64,000 bases of DNA from CAG-390 sp045636385 (GCA_045636385.1 JAZTXK010000023.1:61377-125376); one strand, 5' to 3'; shown: positions 1 through 9,528, counted from the first letter of the stretch. The notes: generated from the letters alone by a model not told the origin. Translations and numbers: made by a program.

Positions 1-225
1 TTCCCCAAAGTATCGTTCGAGCGTGAATACGATCTCATCGTCTGCGAGCTGGCGCATTTCGGCATCCCCGAGCTGACGCCATATCTTGACAGAGTAAAGA
101 CAAAGCGTTTCGCATTCACCCACGCCTCCGAGCGCAAATTCGGAGATATCGCCGAGCTTGCCACATCGGGAAAGTATCCGTTTGAGATTCTTCATCCAAA
201 CGACGGAGACACACTCGAAATCTAA
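1..225 (+). CDS. C-terminal fragment of a putative metallo-beta-lactamase-fold hydrolase
   Basis: An open frame runs from the window edge to a TAA at 223-225, leaving 74 codons of the C-terminus. The fragment has a short acidic/His segment (CELAHFG) and later RFAFTHASE, which resemble the last metal-binding part of MBL-fold (RNase Z-like) hydrolases, where a His after a hydrophobic strand closes the metal site. The N-terminal HxHxDH motif, if present, lies outside the window, so the family is a guess from the end only. The gene points towards the repeat pair that starts about 7 bases after its stop. Confidence 0.45.
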   Translation, partial: FPKVSFEREYDLIVCELAHFGIPELTPYLDRVKTKRFAFTHASERKFGDIAELATSGKYPFEILHPNDGDTLEI

Positions 226-231
226 AAGACC

Positions 232-401
232 AAAAGTTTTGATCAAACTTTTACAAAAGTTTGCGGAGCTCGGGGCAGAGCCTCGAACTAATGCGAGAGC
301 TTCAGCTCTCGCCCAATACCGCTTTAGAAACGGTGAAGCTTTGCTTCTCCGTTTCGGACCAAAGCGTGCCTTTCCGAATTTAGGAAAGGCACGCTTTGGT
401 C
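232..401 (+). repeat. Dispersed structured repeat, half-unit R1 (type I tail)
   Basis: It starts with the head hairpin CAAACTT-TTACAA-AAGTTTG after AAAGTTTTGAT, passes through several small palindromes, and ends in a perfect 19-bp stem with a 7-base loop (arms 357-375 and 383-401; apical core CCGAATTTAGG). R4 at 14011-14108 has the same 19/7/19 tail with a different arm sequence. It follows the MBL-like gene on the same strand. Confidence 0.8.
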
Positions 402-429
402 ATTCTTATTATTTGATAAACTATCAATT

Positions 430-600
430 GAATAAAACGAGCCTCACCGCATCGGTGAGGCTCATTTTATTCCGAACAGCCGGCGGGGCGCCGTCTGCTC
501 GAAGCACAGGGGGGTTATTTCGCCCTCTGCGGAGGGCGACTTAAGGCTCCGCCTTAAGAATTCGCAAACTTTTGAAAAAGTTTGATCAAAACTTTCCGCT
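430..600 (-). repeat. Dispersed structured repeat, half-unit R2 (type II tail)
   Basis: Read on the minus strand it begins ACAGCGGAAAGTTTTGATC, then a CAAACTT/AAGTTTG hairpin, a CTTAAGGC/GCCTTAAG palindrome, a CGCCCTC-CGCA-GAGGGCG palindrome, a GGCGCCCCGCCGG box, and a terminal hairpin with apical core CACCG-ATG-CGGTG (430-471 on the plus strand). R3 and R5 share this block order. It lies just after the stop of the HAD gene. Confidence 0.85.
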
Positions 601-601
601 G

Positions 602-1228
602 TTAAATCAATTCGCTGAATTTGACGATGTATCCGTCAAATTCGGTGCTCATTTCCTTTGTGTATTCAGCCGAAGAATCATCGTAGACGCCGTAGACCTT
701 CATTCCGGCAACCTTTGCTGTACGGCAGGCGCCGAGGTTATCATCGAGGAAGGTGACGTCCTCGACTCGCTCGCCGAGTCGCTTTGCCGCTTCGACGTAG
801 ATCTGCGGGTCGGCTTTGGTCATATCAAAGTCGTTGCAGGACCATACATTATCGAAAAGATCGTAAAGTCCGAGACGCTTAAGACAGGGATCAAGCGTCA
901 GGTGCGGGCTTGCTGTCAGCACGTTGAGCTTATCACCGCGCGCGCGGAGAGCAAGGAGAGTCTCGCGGACGGTGTCCTTTGCCTGAATATTGTTCGCGTA
1001 CTGCTCGTACATATAATCGCCCATACGCTTGGTGATCTCCTCGAAGGTAAGCGGCATGCCGAGCTCGAGATAATACTTCGCCGTGCCGATATATCCGAGG
1101 GGGGTGATGATCTTGATCACGTCATCGGGATAGGGCGTGCCGGTTTCCTCGAGAATGCGGAGCATCTGCGAGGCGTAGGTCGGCATCGAATCGACGAGCG
1201 TGCCGTCAAAGTCGAAAAGATAAGTCAT
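602..1228 (-). CDS. HAD-superfamily phosphatase (phosphoglycolate phosphatase/beta-phosphoglucomutase-like)
   Basis: The 208-residue protein opens with the HAD motif I DFDGTLVDS at residues 6-14, with Asp6 as predicted nucleophile and Asp8 as general acid. Motif II is the VLTASP segment, a Lys follows in MTKADP, and motif IV is TFLDDNLG. The size and helical cap between motifs I and II fit the PGP/beta-PGM subfamily; the substrate cannot be read from sequence. Its ATG overlaps the stop of the upstream dehydrogenase by one base (TAATG), so the two are very likely translated together. R2 follows its stop. Confidence 0.85.
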   Translation of the reverse strand: MTYLFDFDGTLVDSMPTYASQMLRILEETGTPYPDDVIKIITPLGYIGTAKYYLELGMPLTFEEITKRMGDYMYEQYANNIQAKDTVRETLLALRARGDKLNVLTASPHLTLDPCLKRLGLYDLFDNVWSCNDFDMTKADPQIYVEAAKRLGERVEDVTFLDDNLGACRTAKVAGMKVYGVYDDSSAEYTKEMSTEFDGYIVKFSELI

Positions 1229-2301
1229 TATACTTCCTCAAAATCAACGGTCTTGCCGAGCTTATCCGACTCAAATGCTGCCTCGATCACGCGGAGAACA
1301 CGGCGCATCTGGTTGTGCTTAACGATCTGCTCTGCCTCGCCGCGGATAGCAGCGGTGAAGTTGCGGTAATAATCGTGAACGTCGGAGTCCATACGCTCGA
1401 TGTAGGATTCCTCAAGGCTGTCCTCGGAGCGGGGAGCCATGGTCTTGGTCATACCTGCGGCGGTGACGACGGGCTTGACCTCGCCCTCCTCAACCGTCTT
1501 GCAGGAGATGACCTTGGTGCGGTCGCGCCAATCGTTGATGATAGCCGCGCCTGCGGTACCCGTCATATAGAATCTGGGAAGCGAGATAAAGTGGTGAGTT
1601 CCGACCTCAATGTGACCGACGGTGTCGTCCTCGAAGATGATATCGAGCTTGAAGCCGTCGTCAACCTCCTTGTTTGTGATATGCTCGCAGAGGCAGCGAA
1701 CCTGCTTGATCTTCTTGTCCTCGAAGATGAGAAGCATCTGGTCGATGAGATGAACGCCCCAGTCATAGATCATACCTCCGCCGTGCTCGGGCTTGCCTCT
1801 CCAGTCACCGGGAACGCCGCGCGAGCCGTGGATTCTCGATTCGCAAGAGAATACCTTGCCGAGCTTGCCCGAAAGATATGTCTCGCGCATCATACGGAAG
1901 TCGATGTCCCAACGGCGGTTCTGGTGAACGGTGAAGAGTCTGCCGCACTCATTTGCAACGGCGATGACCTCCTCAAGCTCCTTCGAGTTGAGAACAACGG
2001 GCTTCTCTGTGATAACGTGCTTGCCCGCGCGGAGAGCCTTGATGGCGATCTCGGCGTGAACCTCGTTGGGAGTCGCGATGGTAACGAACTTGATCTCGTC
2101 GTCCGCAAGGAGCTCCTCGAGGGAAGAATAAGCGCGGATACCGTTGGTCTGTGCAAGCTCGACCTTTACGGGATTGATGTCGTAGATACCGCAGAGGTAA
2201 GCAACATCGCTTTCAAGGATATATCTGGTGTGCCAGCCGCCCATTCCGCCGTAGCCGATGACGGCGCAGCCTGTTTTCTGTACGTTTTTAACTTCGCTCA
2301 T
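1228..2301 (-). CDS. Gfo/Idh/MocA-family NAD(P)-dependent oxidoreductase
   Basis: The 357-aa protein has an N-terminal Rossmann motif (GYGGMGGWH near residue 17), the family's EKPV segment with the catalytic-site Lys at about residue 100, and a GVHLIDQ motif matching the GxHxxD signature. The family oxidises or epimerises sugars, inositols and sugar acids; the substrate here is unknown. It is first in a two-gene operon with the HAD phosphatase, which suggests handling of a phosphorylated or derived sugar. A clear sigma-A promoter lies at 2359-2387. A second family member sits at 26642. Confidence 0.88.
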   Translation of the reverse strand: MSEVKNVQKTGCAVIGYGGMGGWHTRYILESDVAYLCGIYDINPVKVELAQTNGIRAYSSLEELLADDEIKFVTIATPNEVHAEIAIKALRAGKHVITEKPVVLNSKELEEVIAVANECGRLFTVHQNRRWDIDFRMMRETYLSGKLGKVFSCESRIHGSRGVPGDWRGKPEHGGGMIYDWGVHLIDQMLLIFEDKKIKQVRCLCEHITNKEVDDGFKLDIIFEDDTVGHIEVGTHHFISLPRFYMTGTAGAAIINDWRDRTKVISCKTVEEGEVKPVVTAAGMTKTMAPRSEDSLEESYIERMDSDVHDYYRNFTAAIRGEAEQIVKHNQMRRVLRVIEAAFESDKLGKTVDFEEV

Positions 2302-2358
2302 AGTTTTGCCTCACATACTAAAAAATTGATTGCAGAGTGATCTGCTCATACATATAAC

Positions 2359-2387
2359 ATTATACAACAAATTTATCAATTTTGCAA
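2359..2387 (-). promoter_or_regulatory. Sigma-A promoter of the Gfo/Idh-HAD operon
   Basis: On the minus strand: TTGCAA, a 17-base spacer, TATAAT. It sits about 58 bases upstream of the ATG at 2301. Confidence 0.7.
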
Positions 2388-2429
2388 GTCATTGGCAAAT
2401 AAATGTGGTAAAAAATTTGATTTAACACA

Positions 2430-2457
2430 AAAAAGCAAGCACAAAGGCTTGCTTTTT
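2430..2457 (-). terminator. Intrinsic terminator after the surface-protein triplet
   Basis: Stem AAAAAGCAAGC / GCTTGCTTTTT with loop ACAAAG, 12 bases past the minus-strand stop at 2470; it gives a T-run on the minus strand. Confidence 0.75.
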
Positions 2458-2469
2458 GTATTATAAATA

Positions 2470-4458
2470 TCAAAATTCTCTTCTTCTGCGAACAAGGCAG
2501 AACGCGGACGTCACGATCACCATACCGCCGAGGCAGAGGGTGAGGGTGTCGAATGCGCGGTCGCCGGTGTCGGGATTGTTTACGGGGGTGTATTCAAACT
2601 CGGTCGAGGTCAGCATATCGGTATATGCGCATTCGCCGAGACGCCAGCCGAACGCGGAGTTTTCGAAGATGCACTCAACGTAGGCTTCGTAGGGTTCGAA
2701 CCTATTCTCGTCACCATACGGAATTCTGACCTTTACTCTACCGACAACGCGATTTTCGCTCTGTTCAAGTATTTCAAGCTGCAATCCCTCTTTGGGAATA
2801 TCGAAAAACGAACGCAGTCCCTCTCCGTAAGCGATCCACGTTTTCCCCGCAGTCTGCATAAAGAGCATACGGTTCTTATATCGGTACGCGCTTCTCGTTA
2901 TGTCTACGGTGGTTGCGGGTGCATAGACCGCATCTATCGCGTCCTCAAAGGCTCTGAACGAGCCGCCATACATCTTTGATTCATCGAGAATAACGTAACG
3001 CGCCTCATCTCTGTACTCAATCGGGGAATGATCCTCCATCGGAACGTATTCGTGCGTCATAAGATAGATATCATACGCGGTACCCATCAAATCGAGCGCT
3101 TTTGACTTATCAAATTTTTCGTCGCTTGGGGGATAGTCCTTGAAATCGTAGGTATTGAAATCAACGCCGTATCTGTGGTAGACTTCTTTATCGAGAACAG
3201 TGATTATCTCGCCCTCTGCAACGCTCGAGGGATCATAATACTGTCTGAACAGCGTGCAGTCGCCGAGTCGCCAACCGTCTGCCGTTTTGACAAACTTGAC
3301 GGGCACCCAGCGGAGATTGTAATTATCTTCGCGCGGACCGTCGGGCTGATTCCAATACAAAACGTACCCGCTCGCCTCGTTATCACCGATCACCATACGG
3401 TCGAATATCAAATCACGGTTAAAATCTTCGGCATAGCTAGATGCATATATCTGAACATGCCCGCCTGCGTAATAATACCAATAAACCTTGCCGTCACGCT
3501 CAACGTAAAGCGGCGCATTATCGACGTACCGATTGAGATACCAGTCGTGCCTGTTGAATCTGAACGCGAGATCGACAATATCTTCCGAATAGGTGTCTGC
3601 GGCAAGCTTCTTATATTTCTCGAGCCAATCGGACGGGCGGTTTGTCCCGTTAATTTCACTATATTTATAACCGTCAAATTCCACCTCGTTCGAGCCCGAA
3701 GGACCGTACACCTGCGTATAGAGGAAAAGATACTGAGCATCCCTGATTATCATCGAAAACTCGTCAGCAAGCTCTCTTGTCGGAATATCGCTTTCTGTAT
3801 ACGTATAATAGATACTCCACACTGCACCCGTAAGCATATCCGAAAACGGCGACTCTGCGATTCTCCAGCCCGCGTCGGTCTTTTCAAATTTGCATTCAAT
3901 GCAGATCGAAATGTCCCGCGGATACTCGGGTTTGACACAATAGACGTTTGCGGTTGCGGTGTTTCCGCTGACCTCGGTGAGCTCCACTCTGCTGCGGTCG
4001 GGGACGTAGAAATATTCGGTTACGCCCGGGAGAATGAACCTTTCGCCGTCCTCGGTGATAATCAGATCAGCCAAGCTGTATGAATTAGCCTTAGTGCAGA
4101 TTCTTTCAGCCAAAGAGCCTACGAGAACTTCGCTTGCGAGCTTTTCAAAAGCGGCATAGGATGAACCCGGCAGAAGCTCTTCGATCAAGGGATAATACTC
4201 GGCTTCCTCAGCATGACGCGGCACTTCAACGTATATTCTTTTATCCTTGAACCCCTCGCCTGCGTCGCTGAGCAGAAAGGCTTGATACTTCGCCAAATAG
4301 TCGCCCAGACCGTTGCGAAGCTCTGCCGCTGCATCAACGAGAGCCTTTGCGTCTTTCTGTGTAAACTCCGCATCGGCAGCCGAAACACTCGGCGCAAGTG
4401 CCGAAAAGGCGGCAAGACATAAGGTGAGAGTTAAAATGATCGACAATAACTTTTTCAT
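2470..4458 (-). CDS. Secreted repeat surface protein with P-x-TGD C-terminal anchor (paralog 3 of 3)
   Basis: I chose the ATG at 4458 (MKKLLSIIL...), 20 codons inside the longest frame, because it starts a signal peptide and has a good ribosome site (AAAGGACGG). The 662-aa product has a signal peptide (residues 1-28), then about three copies of a module ending in a motif like ECxFExTxxGWRIAxSxFxxML, then NPDTGD, a hydrophobic stretch and the tail RRRREF. That ending is laid out like a sortase sorting signal, with NPDTG in place of LPxTG. No enzyme motif is visible. It is the last gene of a tandem triplet; an adhesive or structural wall protein is the likeliest role, but its function is unknown. 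Confidence 0.8.
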   Translation of the reverse strand: MKKLLSIILTLTLCLAAFSALAPSVSAADAEFTQKDAKALVDAAAELRNGLGDYLAKYQAFLLSDAGEGFKDKRIYVEVPRHAEEAEYYPLIEELLPGSSYAAFEKLASEVLVGSLAERICTKANSYSLADLIITEDGERFILPGVTEYFYVPDRSRVELTEVSGNTATANVYCVKPEYPRDISICIECKFEKTDAGWRIAESPFSDMLTGAVWSIYYTYTESDIPTRELADEFSMIIRDAQYLFLYTQVYGPSGSNEVEFDGYKYSEINGTNRPSDWLEKYKKLAADTYSEDIVDLAFRFNRHDWYLNRYVDNAPLYVERDGKVYWYYYAGGHVQIYASSYAEDFNRDLIFDRMVIGDNEASGYVLYWNQPDGPREDNYNLRWVPVKFVKTADGWRLGDCTLFRQYYDPSSVAEGEIITVLDKEVYHRYGVDFNTYDFKDYPPSDEKFDKSKALDLMGTAYDIYLMTHEYVPMEDHSPIEYRDEARYVILDESKMYGGSFRAFEDAIDAVYAPATTVDITRSAYRYKNRMLFMQTAGKTWIAYGEGLRSFFDIPKEGLQLEILEQSENRVVGRVKVRIPYGDENRFEPYEAYVECIFENSAFGWRLGECAYTDMLTSTEFEYTPVNNPDTGDRAFDTLTLCLGGMVIVTSAFCLVRRRREF

Positions 4459-4492
4459 AGTTTTACCGTCCTTTCTTTGTGGTAAGTTTTGA

Positions 4493-5980
4493 TTAAAATT
4501 CTCTTCTTCTGCGAACAAGGCAGAGCGCGGACGTCACGATCACCATACCGCCGAGGCAGAGGGGGATTGTATCAAACGCGCTGTCGCCCGTGTCGGGGGA
4601 ATCAAAATCAATATAGGAAGGTATTCCTACGCCGTGTCTCTCATATATTGCCTTGTCCTTGACAAGATATTTGCTGTAATCGGCATTCAACGAGGTTCTT
4701 TCGGTATCCGCTCTGAGATATTCGCAATCATCGAGCATCCAGCCTTGTTCGGTCTTAACGAAAACAACCTCAAAGGCATATAAAGTATATCCCGCTTCAC
4801 GAGGATGATCTTCACCGCTATCGTGACATATCAGCTTACCTGTTGCACGGTCACCGTCAACAACAAGGGAATCTATCGTCGTTCTTCCGTAATATTCCCC
4901 TCTGTTCAAAAATGAAACTGCGTCTGCGATTTGCCACGGATTTCTTGCTTCAAAATACGCGTATCGCTTGCCGTCCTGAACGTAAAAGAGAGGCAGATTT
5001 TCTTCGGTAGCATAATCGTTCAGAAAAATCTTTGCAGCCGAATCGGTAAAATACTTTTTGCTTTCCTCGACAAGTCCTTCATACGAACCTCCCGGAAGTT
5101 CATTCTCGTTTACAAGGTAATACCTTGAAAAATCGCTCCACGATTCTGCAAAAAGATCTTCTCCGAAAGGCGTAATATATTCATTTGAATCATACGGCAT
5201 AAAAGAATGAATAGTATAATAAAACTCCATTATTTCAAACAAGCGGCGTTCAAAGAATCTGAGCCCAACTTCATCGCCCGTGTAGACATCGTGCTCGATC
5301 TTACCGGGTGCCATAAGCATTGAAGCAAATTGAGATTCCGCTATTCTCCAACCGTTCGGCGTATTCTCAAAGACGCATTCCACCTCTGCGTAATCTACTT
5401 GACGTTTCCAACTTCTGTCGGTAATCGGAATACGCGATATTATATCGCAAAGGACAACCGCTTTTGCAAAAGAACCGTCGCCTTCTGTTATAACAACTGT
5501 ATTATAACCCTTATCATAGACAAATTCATTATAATCGGGATTAAAATCACCCACGGACTCGGTAATATATCTTATGCCGTTCTTTTCGATAAACAGCGGG
5601 GAACTATTATTGGCATACGCTTGACTTGTAAATTTCGCACTGAGTTCGGGTGTAAAAACCGAATCCGCATACTTGAAAAATCCCTCGTAAGAACCACCCG
5701 GGAGAAGCTCTCCGCACACTTCATAATAGTAAAGTTCGTCTCCACTGTCATCCTTGACCTTTTCATAAAGAAAAATATTATCCCTATAATAATATACATA
5801 TCTATCGTACCGCAGGCCATATGTGTTGAGCAGATTATAGGCATCATAAGCCTTAAACACCAGATCCTTCGCTTCACTCTCGCTGATAGTCGCTGACTTT
5901 GCCGCAACCGTCGGCGCAAGTGCCGAAAAGGCGGCAAGACAGAAGGTGAGGGCTAAAATGATTGACAATAACTTTTTCAT
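4493..5980 (-). CDS. Secreted repeat surface protein with P-x-TGD C-terminal anchor (paralog 2 of 3)
   Basis: The 495-aa protein begins with almost the same signal peptide as its neighbours (MKKLLSIILALTFCLAAFSALAP). It carries two copies of the shared module: SESEAKDLV at the start, LPGGSYEGF in the middle, and VECVFENTPNGWRIAESQF at the end of the first copy. The C-terminus is SPDTGD, a hydrophobic segment and LVRRRREF. The 34-base gap to the next gene keeps the same leader as the gap upstream, including the GAAAGGACGG ribosome site, so the genes look duplicated as units. Function unknown. Confidence 0.8.
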   Translation of the reverse strand: MKKLLSIILALTFCLAAFSALAPTVAAKSATISESEAKDLVFKAYDAYNLLNTYGLRYDRYVYYYRDNIFLYEKVKDDSGDELYYYEVCGELLPGGSYEGFFKYADSVFTPELSAKFTSQAYANNSSPLFIEKNGIRYITESVGDFNPDYNEFVYDKGYNTVVITEGDGSFAKAVVLCDIISRIPITDRSWKRQVDYAEVECVFENTPNGWRIAESQFASMLMAPGKIEHDVYTGDEVGLRFFERRLFEIMEFYYTIHSFMPYDSNEYITPFGEDLFAESWSDFSRYYLVNENELPGGSYEGLVEESKKYFTDSAAKIFLNDYATEENLPLFYVQDGKRYAYFEARNPWQIADAVSFLNRGEYYGRTTIDSLVVDGDRATGKLICHDSGEDHPREAGYTLYAFEVVFVKTEQGWMLDDCEYLRADTERTSLNADYSKYLVKDKAIYERHGVGIPSYIDFDSPDTGDSAFDTIPLCLGGMVIVTSALCLVRRRREF

Positions 5981-6013
5981 AGTTTTACCGTCCTTTCTTC
6001 GTGGTAAATTTGA

Positions 6014-7432
6014 TTAAAATTCTCTTCTTCTGCGAACAAGGCAGAGCGCGGACATAACTATCACCATACCGCCGAGGCAGAGGATGAGGGTATCAAATGC
6101 ACTGTCGCCGGTGGCTGGGGCTTCGCCGACGGTATATTCAAATCCGTCAGCCGAGGTCAGCATATCAACGAAATCCGATTCCGCAATATACCACCGTTCA
6201 TATCCTTTCTCAAATTTGCATTCAACGTATATCGGAATAGTTTTTCCTTTCTCTTTGAGTTCACAATAAACAAGTGCCGTGGCTTCTTTATCGGTGGATT
6301 CAATAACCCGAACAACTACTTCGTTGGGGTCATACACATATGAAAGGTCATCGATTCCCTCAATAACTGCAACATATTTCGTGTCACCTTCGGTAATAAA
6401 CATATCAAACTCATTGTCGTGATACGCTTTGGTTAAAAACTCCTCGTAAAATTCATCGGTTAAATATGCCCAAGCAAAGTTGTCTATTCCAAATCCATTA
6501 ATCTCTGTATATTCAACGTATCTCATCGTGCGCTTTGAGCCGTCAGAGGCTGTGATTTCTTTTACGATTTCATTAATTTCTTTCTGCTCACGATCTACAT
6601 AATCAACGTATCTTTTATAGTAATCGCAATACGTATCTACTATTAATTCCATCACCAAATCGTCAACAGTATACTTCGCCTCGGCGTCAATGAGCTTCAG
6701 AACCTCGGGATTCACTTTTTCGGGGTTAGCCTTGCGGTATTCATCAAGTACGGTTTTGGACGAAGCCAAAAGCACGCTTAATTCAGAGTCTGCGATCCGC
6801 CAACCGTCGGATGTATTTTCAAATTTGCATTCAACTGCCTCACAATAATAGGATCGCGGACCGTCTGCCCAATAAAACTCGGTAGATACTATCGCTGTCG
6901 CGGTTTCGGAATCGCCCGAAAGTATCTTTAAGTAGATCTTGCCCTCGCCTCGATTGTTCGAGTATGCACGACTCGGTATACTTATGTGTATATAGCAAGG
7001 CGCATAATCGCTGTGCCCGTGTCCGTAAACCTTTCCGTTTTCGGCAACGTGATACATCGGCAAATCGTGACCTGCCACCGAACACCAATATGCCCGCTCT
7101 GCAATTTCCGCGGTATAAATTTCTTTCGCTGTCTCACACATTGCAGAATATGATCCGCCGGGGAGCTTTGACTCATATACCGGTCTGTAGGTCAGCGTCC
7201 TGTCTATCCGGGAAACGTAAATCTCACAAACGTCTTCGGATTTGTAATCAACAAGTTTATCATTCCAATCACCAACTCTGGCATCACAGCAAAATTGATA
7301 AGCCTTCTCCACCAAATCCTTCGCTTCACTCTCGCTGATCGTGGCGGATTTCGCCGAGGTCAGTGGGGCAATTGCACTCAAGGCAGCCAATACAAAGGCG
7401 AGGACGAGGGTTACGGATAACAATTTTTTCAT
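6014..7432 (-). CDS. Secreted repeat surface protein with P-x-TGD C-terminal anchor (paralog 1 of 3)
   Basis: This 472-aa protein is first in the triplet. The signal peptide (MKKLLSVTLVLAFVLAALSAIAP) is followed by SESEAKDLVEKAY and two module copies with ECKFENTSDGWRIADSELS and ECKFEKGYERWYIAESDFVDML. The end is APATGD, a hydrophobic segment and LVRRRREF. The start has a strong ribosome site (AAAGGAGG). The modules are rich in Tyr, Asp and Glu and look like small beta-rich extracellular domains. No catalytic motif is recognised, and I saw no clear promoter in the 210 bases upstream. Confidence 0.8.
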   Translation of the reverse strand: MKKLLSVTLVLAFVLAALSAIAPLTSAKSATISESEAKDLVEKAYQFCCDARVGDWNDKLVDYKSEDVCEIYVSRIDRTLTYRPVYESKLPGGSYSAMCETAKEIYTAEIAERAYWCSVAGHDLPMYHVAENGKVYGHGHSDYAPCYIHISIPSRAYSNNRGEGKIYLKILSGDSETATAIVSTEFYWADGPRSYYCEAVECKFENTSDGWRIADSELSVLLASSKTVLDEYRKANPEKVNPEVLKLIDAEAKYTVDDLVMELIVDTYCDYYKRYVDYVDREQKEINEIVKEITASDGSKRTMRYVEYTEINGFGIDNFAWAYLTDEFYEEFLTKAYHDNEFDMFITEGDTKYVAVIEGIDDLSYVYDPNEVVVRVIESTDKEATALVYCELKEKGKTIPIYVECKFEKGYERWYIAESDFVDMLTSADGFEYTVGEAPATGDSAFDTLILCLGGMVIVMSALCLVRRRREF

Positions 7433-7553
7433 AGACTTTACCTCCTTTTCGGTTGTCCCTTCACTTATATAGACACAAAATGACCCGATTTAGTTTCATA
7501 TTTTTCAAAAGTTTTTTCTATTTCTCCAATTTTATTTTACCATAAACAAAAAA

Positions 7554-7584
7554 GCAAGTCAAGAAAGTTTCATTCCTGACTTGC
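7554..7584 (-). terminator. Intrinsic terminator after the 7645 gene
   Basis: On the minus strand a GCAAGTCAGGAA / TTTCTTGACTTGC stem is followed by TTTTTT, about 60 bases past the stop at 7645. Confidence 0.7.
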
Positions 7585-7644
7585 AATTTTGTGTTATTGC
7601 ACAATTTTTATTATTTGGTTTTGGTTATGATAAACAAACAATTA

Positions 7645-9528
7645 TCATTCTACCGTCGGTGCATAAACAAAGCTCCAGACTCTCCACTCGCCTTTATAAA
7701 GCACCTGCAGAACGCTGATGCTTCCTGTGAGCGTGTCGGTCTGCGCTATGCCGTCAACGGTTCTCGTGCGCGTTACGATGAACTCGACTCGGCAGGAGAG
7801 GCTGTTTTTAGTATATGCAACGAGATCTACGGTCTTTTTGTCGCCGATGACGAAGCTATCGTACTTCGGCATCAGGTTGACGTCACGGTAGGATTCCATA
7901 ACGCCGACATAGCCCGCAGTGCCCTCGATCATCTGCGCCTTGAGTGCGTTGTAATTATCATTGAACGCCTTTTCGTTCGTGGGATCGTTCCACGCTCCGC
8001 CGCCGCAGATATACGCGATATAGCTTTCGGCAAACTTCTCTGCCGCCGCTATGCGCTCGGCGTCAAAGATATCGCCTGCGCTGTAATCGAAATCGCATCT
8101 GACATCGTAGCCCTGAACGCTCTTGCCCGCAAGGGGAAGATCTTCGCCTTTGAATTTAGCGGTCACGTTCGGCTCGGCAAGGTAACCCGTGATGATGTAT
8201 TTATCAAAATCGGGAACTGCGCCCTCGATCACGCCAAGCTCCGATACCTCGTATCTGCCCAGCGCGGTAAAGCCGTAGGCAATATCCTCGGCACTCGCGC
8301 CTTCGGGAATCCGCTTGCTCTGCTCGATCGCAGTTCCGTTGACGAAAAGCTCTGCGCCGGCGGGGAGAAGTACGGTTACGGTATACTTGCACTCTGCGGG
8401 AGTGTCGAATTTATAGTTGCCTCCCTCACTCGAAAGGAGCGCGACCGAAGTGTCGCCGATCCTCGCATCGACCTCGACCTCGCCAAAGAGGTTATCGACA
8501 GTCCATACGCTGAGGCGCGGGAGAGTGCCCGTGCCTCCGTCGTCGAGCTGTCCGAGCTCGCCGTCGATCTCCTCGCGGCTCGCCAATTCCTCGGTAAGCT
8601 TGATGCCGCTGACGTATGCGTCAACACCGACGGGGAGTGTCACGGTGATTGAATGAGTTGCGGTTTCGGGGTAATAGAAGAAGAATTCGTGCTCGCCGCT
8701 CTGCCTGAAGCCGAGAACCTCGCCGTCAAGCGTCGCCGAAACGGCAGGGAGAAAATAAATATCGTCGAATACGTAAATATCGCAGGGCGCGACGTCGTGC
8801 CCCTCCTCAAAGATCGAGATCGCGGGATAAGACACGGTGAATCTCTCCTTCATTTCAGAGGCGATCACCGAGCCGTTGACCTTCAAGGTTGCGCCCGCGG
8901 GGACGATCACGCGATATTCGGGGAAGCCCACCTCGCCGAAATAGGCAATATCGAACTCAATCCGCACCGCTTCCCACTCGCCGGGTACGAAAAATCCTAC
9001 CGACTTGTCGCGAATGACGAGCGAGGCGAAACGAACGCCGTCCGAGAAAAGCTCGTAGACGGGATAACCCTCGGCAGAGGGCGAAATGCGGCGCAGATAC
9101 GTGATCTCACCGAGCTCAAGCGCGGGAGAAAGAACGTCGTAAGCAAGCCGCGACGCGTCCTCGTAATCGGGATAGGTATTTGGAAGATTGAGTCTGAGCT
9201 GCTGTCGCCAAGCCTCAATATCCTTTTCCGAAATATAATTCTCAACGAAAACCGAGGCTGTGCCAGCTTCGTTGATCTCAATAAAACGCCAGAAAGCAAC
9301 GGTCAGCGATGAAACGAGGAGGAATCCGATGCAAAAATAAACGATCAAAGCCTTCAGAAGTCCGCCCGACTTGGGGTGTCTTCTCTTCGCTCCGCGCGCA
9401 AAGCTTGCGTCGATGCCGACGCCGATCTTCGCGGTCGCCTCGCTTCGACTTCCGCCCGTTTGCGCCATCGAATTGATATTTTCCTTACTGCCGATGTCCT
9501 GCGGACGGTTTTTAGGGAAATCTGCCAT
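7645..9528 (-). CDS. Membrane-anchored TcaA-like envelope protein (unknown function)
   Basis: The 627-aa protein has a basic cytoplasmic start (RGAKRRHPKSGG), one membrane helix at about residues 50-70, and a large outer part. The outer part holds at least three short repeats of the type V-PAG-x-x-xVNG (PAGATLKVNGSVI, PVGVDAYVSG, PAGAELFVNGTAI), like the TcaA/PEGA-type beta modules of Firmicutes envelope proteins. A C-terminal region (ICGGGAWNDPTNEKAFND onward) could be an NTF2-like fold. Its ATG overlaps the stop of the NAGPA-type gene by one base. A role in sensing or shaping the envelope is inference only. Confidence 0.6.
   Translation of the reverse strand: MADFPKNRPQDIGSKENINSMAQTGGSRSEATAKIGVGIDASFARGAKRRHPKSGGLLKALIVYFCIGFLLVSSLTVAFWRFIEINEAGTASVFVENYISEKDIEAWRQQLRLNLPNTYPDYEDASRLAYDVLSPALELGEITYLRRISPSAEGYPVYELFSDGVRFASLVIRDKSVGFFVPGEWEAVRIEFDIAYFGEVGFPEYRVIVPAGATLKVNGSVIASEMKERFTVSYPAISIFEEGHDVAPCDIYVFDDIYFLPAVSATLDGEVLGFRQSGEHEFFFYYPETATHSITVTLPVGVDAYVSGIKLTEELASREEIDGELGQLDDGGTGTLPRLSVWTVDNLFGEVEVDARIGDTSVALLSSEGGNYKFDTPAECKYTVTVLLPAGAELFVNGTAIEQSKRIPEGASAEDIAYGFTALGRYEVSELGVIEGAVPDFDKYIITGYLAEPNVTAKFKGEDLPLAGKSVQGYDVRCDFDYSAGDIFDAERIAAAEKFAESYIAYICGGGAWNDPTNEKAFNDNYNALKAQMIEGTAGYVGVMESYRDVNLMPKYDSFVIGDKKTVDLVAYTKNSLSCRVEFIVTRTRTVDGIAQTDTLTGSISVLQVLYKGEWRVWSFVYAPTVE

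Larger units (their letters stand above)
226..601. other. Gene-free 376-bp gap filled by a convergent repeat pair
   Basis: No believable gene lies here. The gap is made almost entirely of two inverted copies of a dispersed structured repeat (232-401 and 430-600), each starting next to the stop codon of the adjoining gene and each ending in a long hairpin near the middle. The ORFs that cross it are products of the palindromes. Confidence 0.85.

Noticed and set aside
158..544. 128-codon plus-strand frame
   Set aside because: It overlaps the first gene and reads through repeats R1 and R2.
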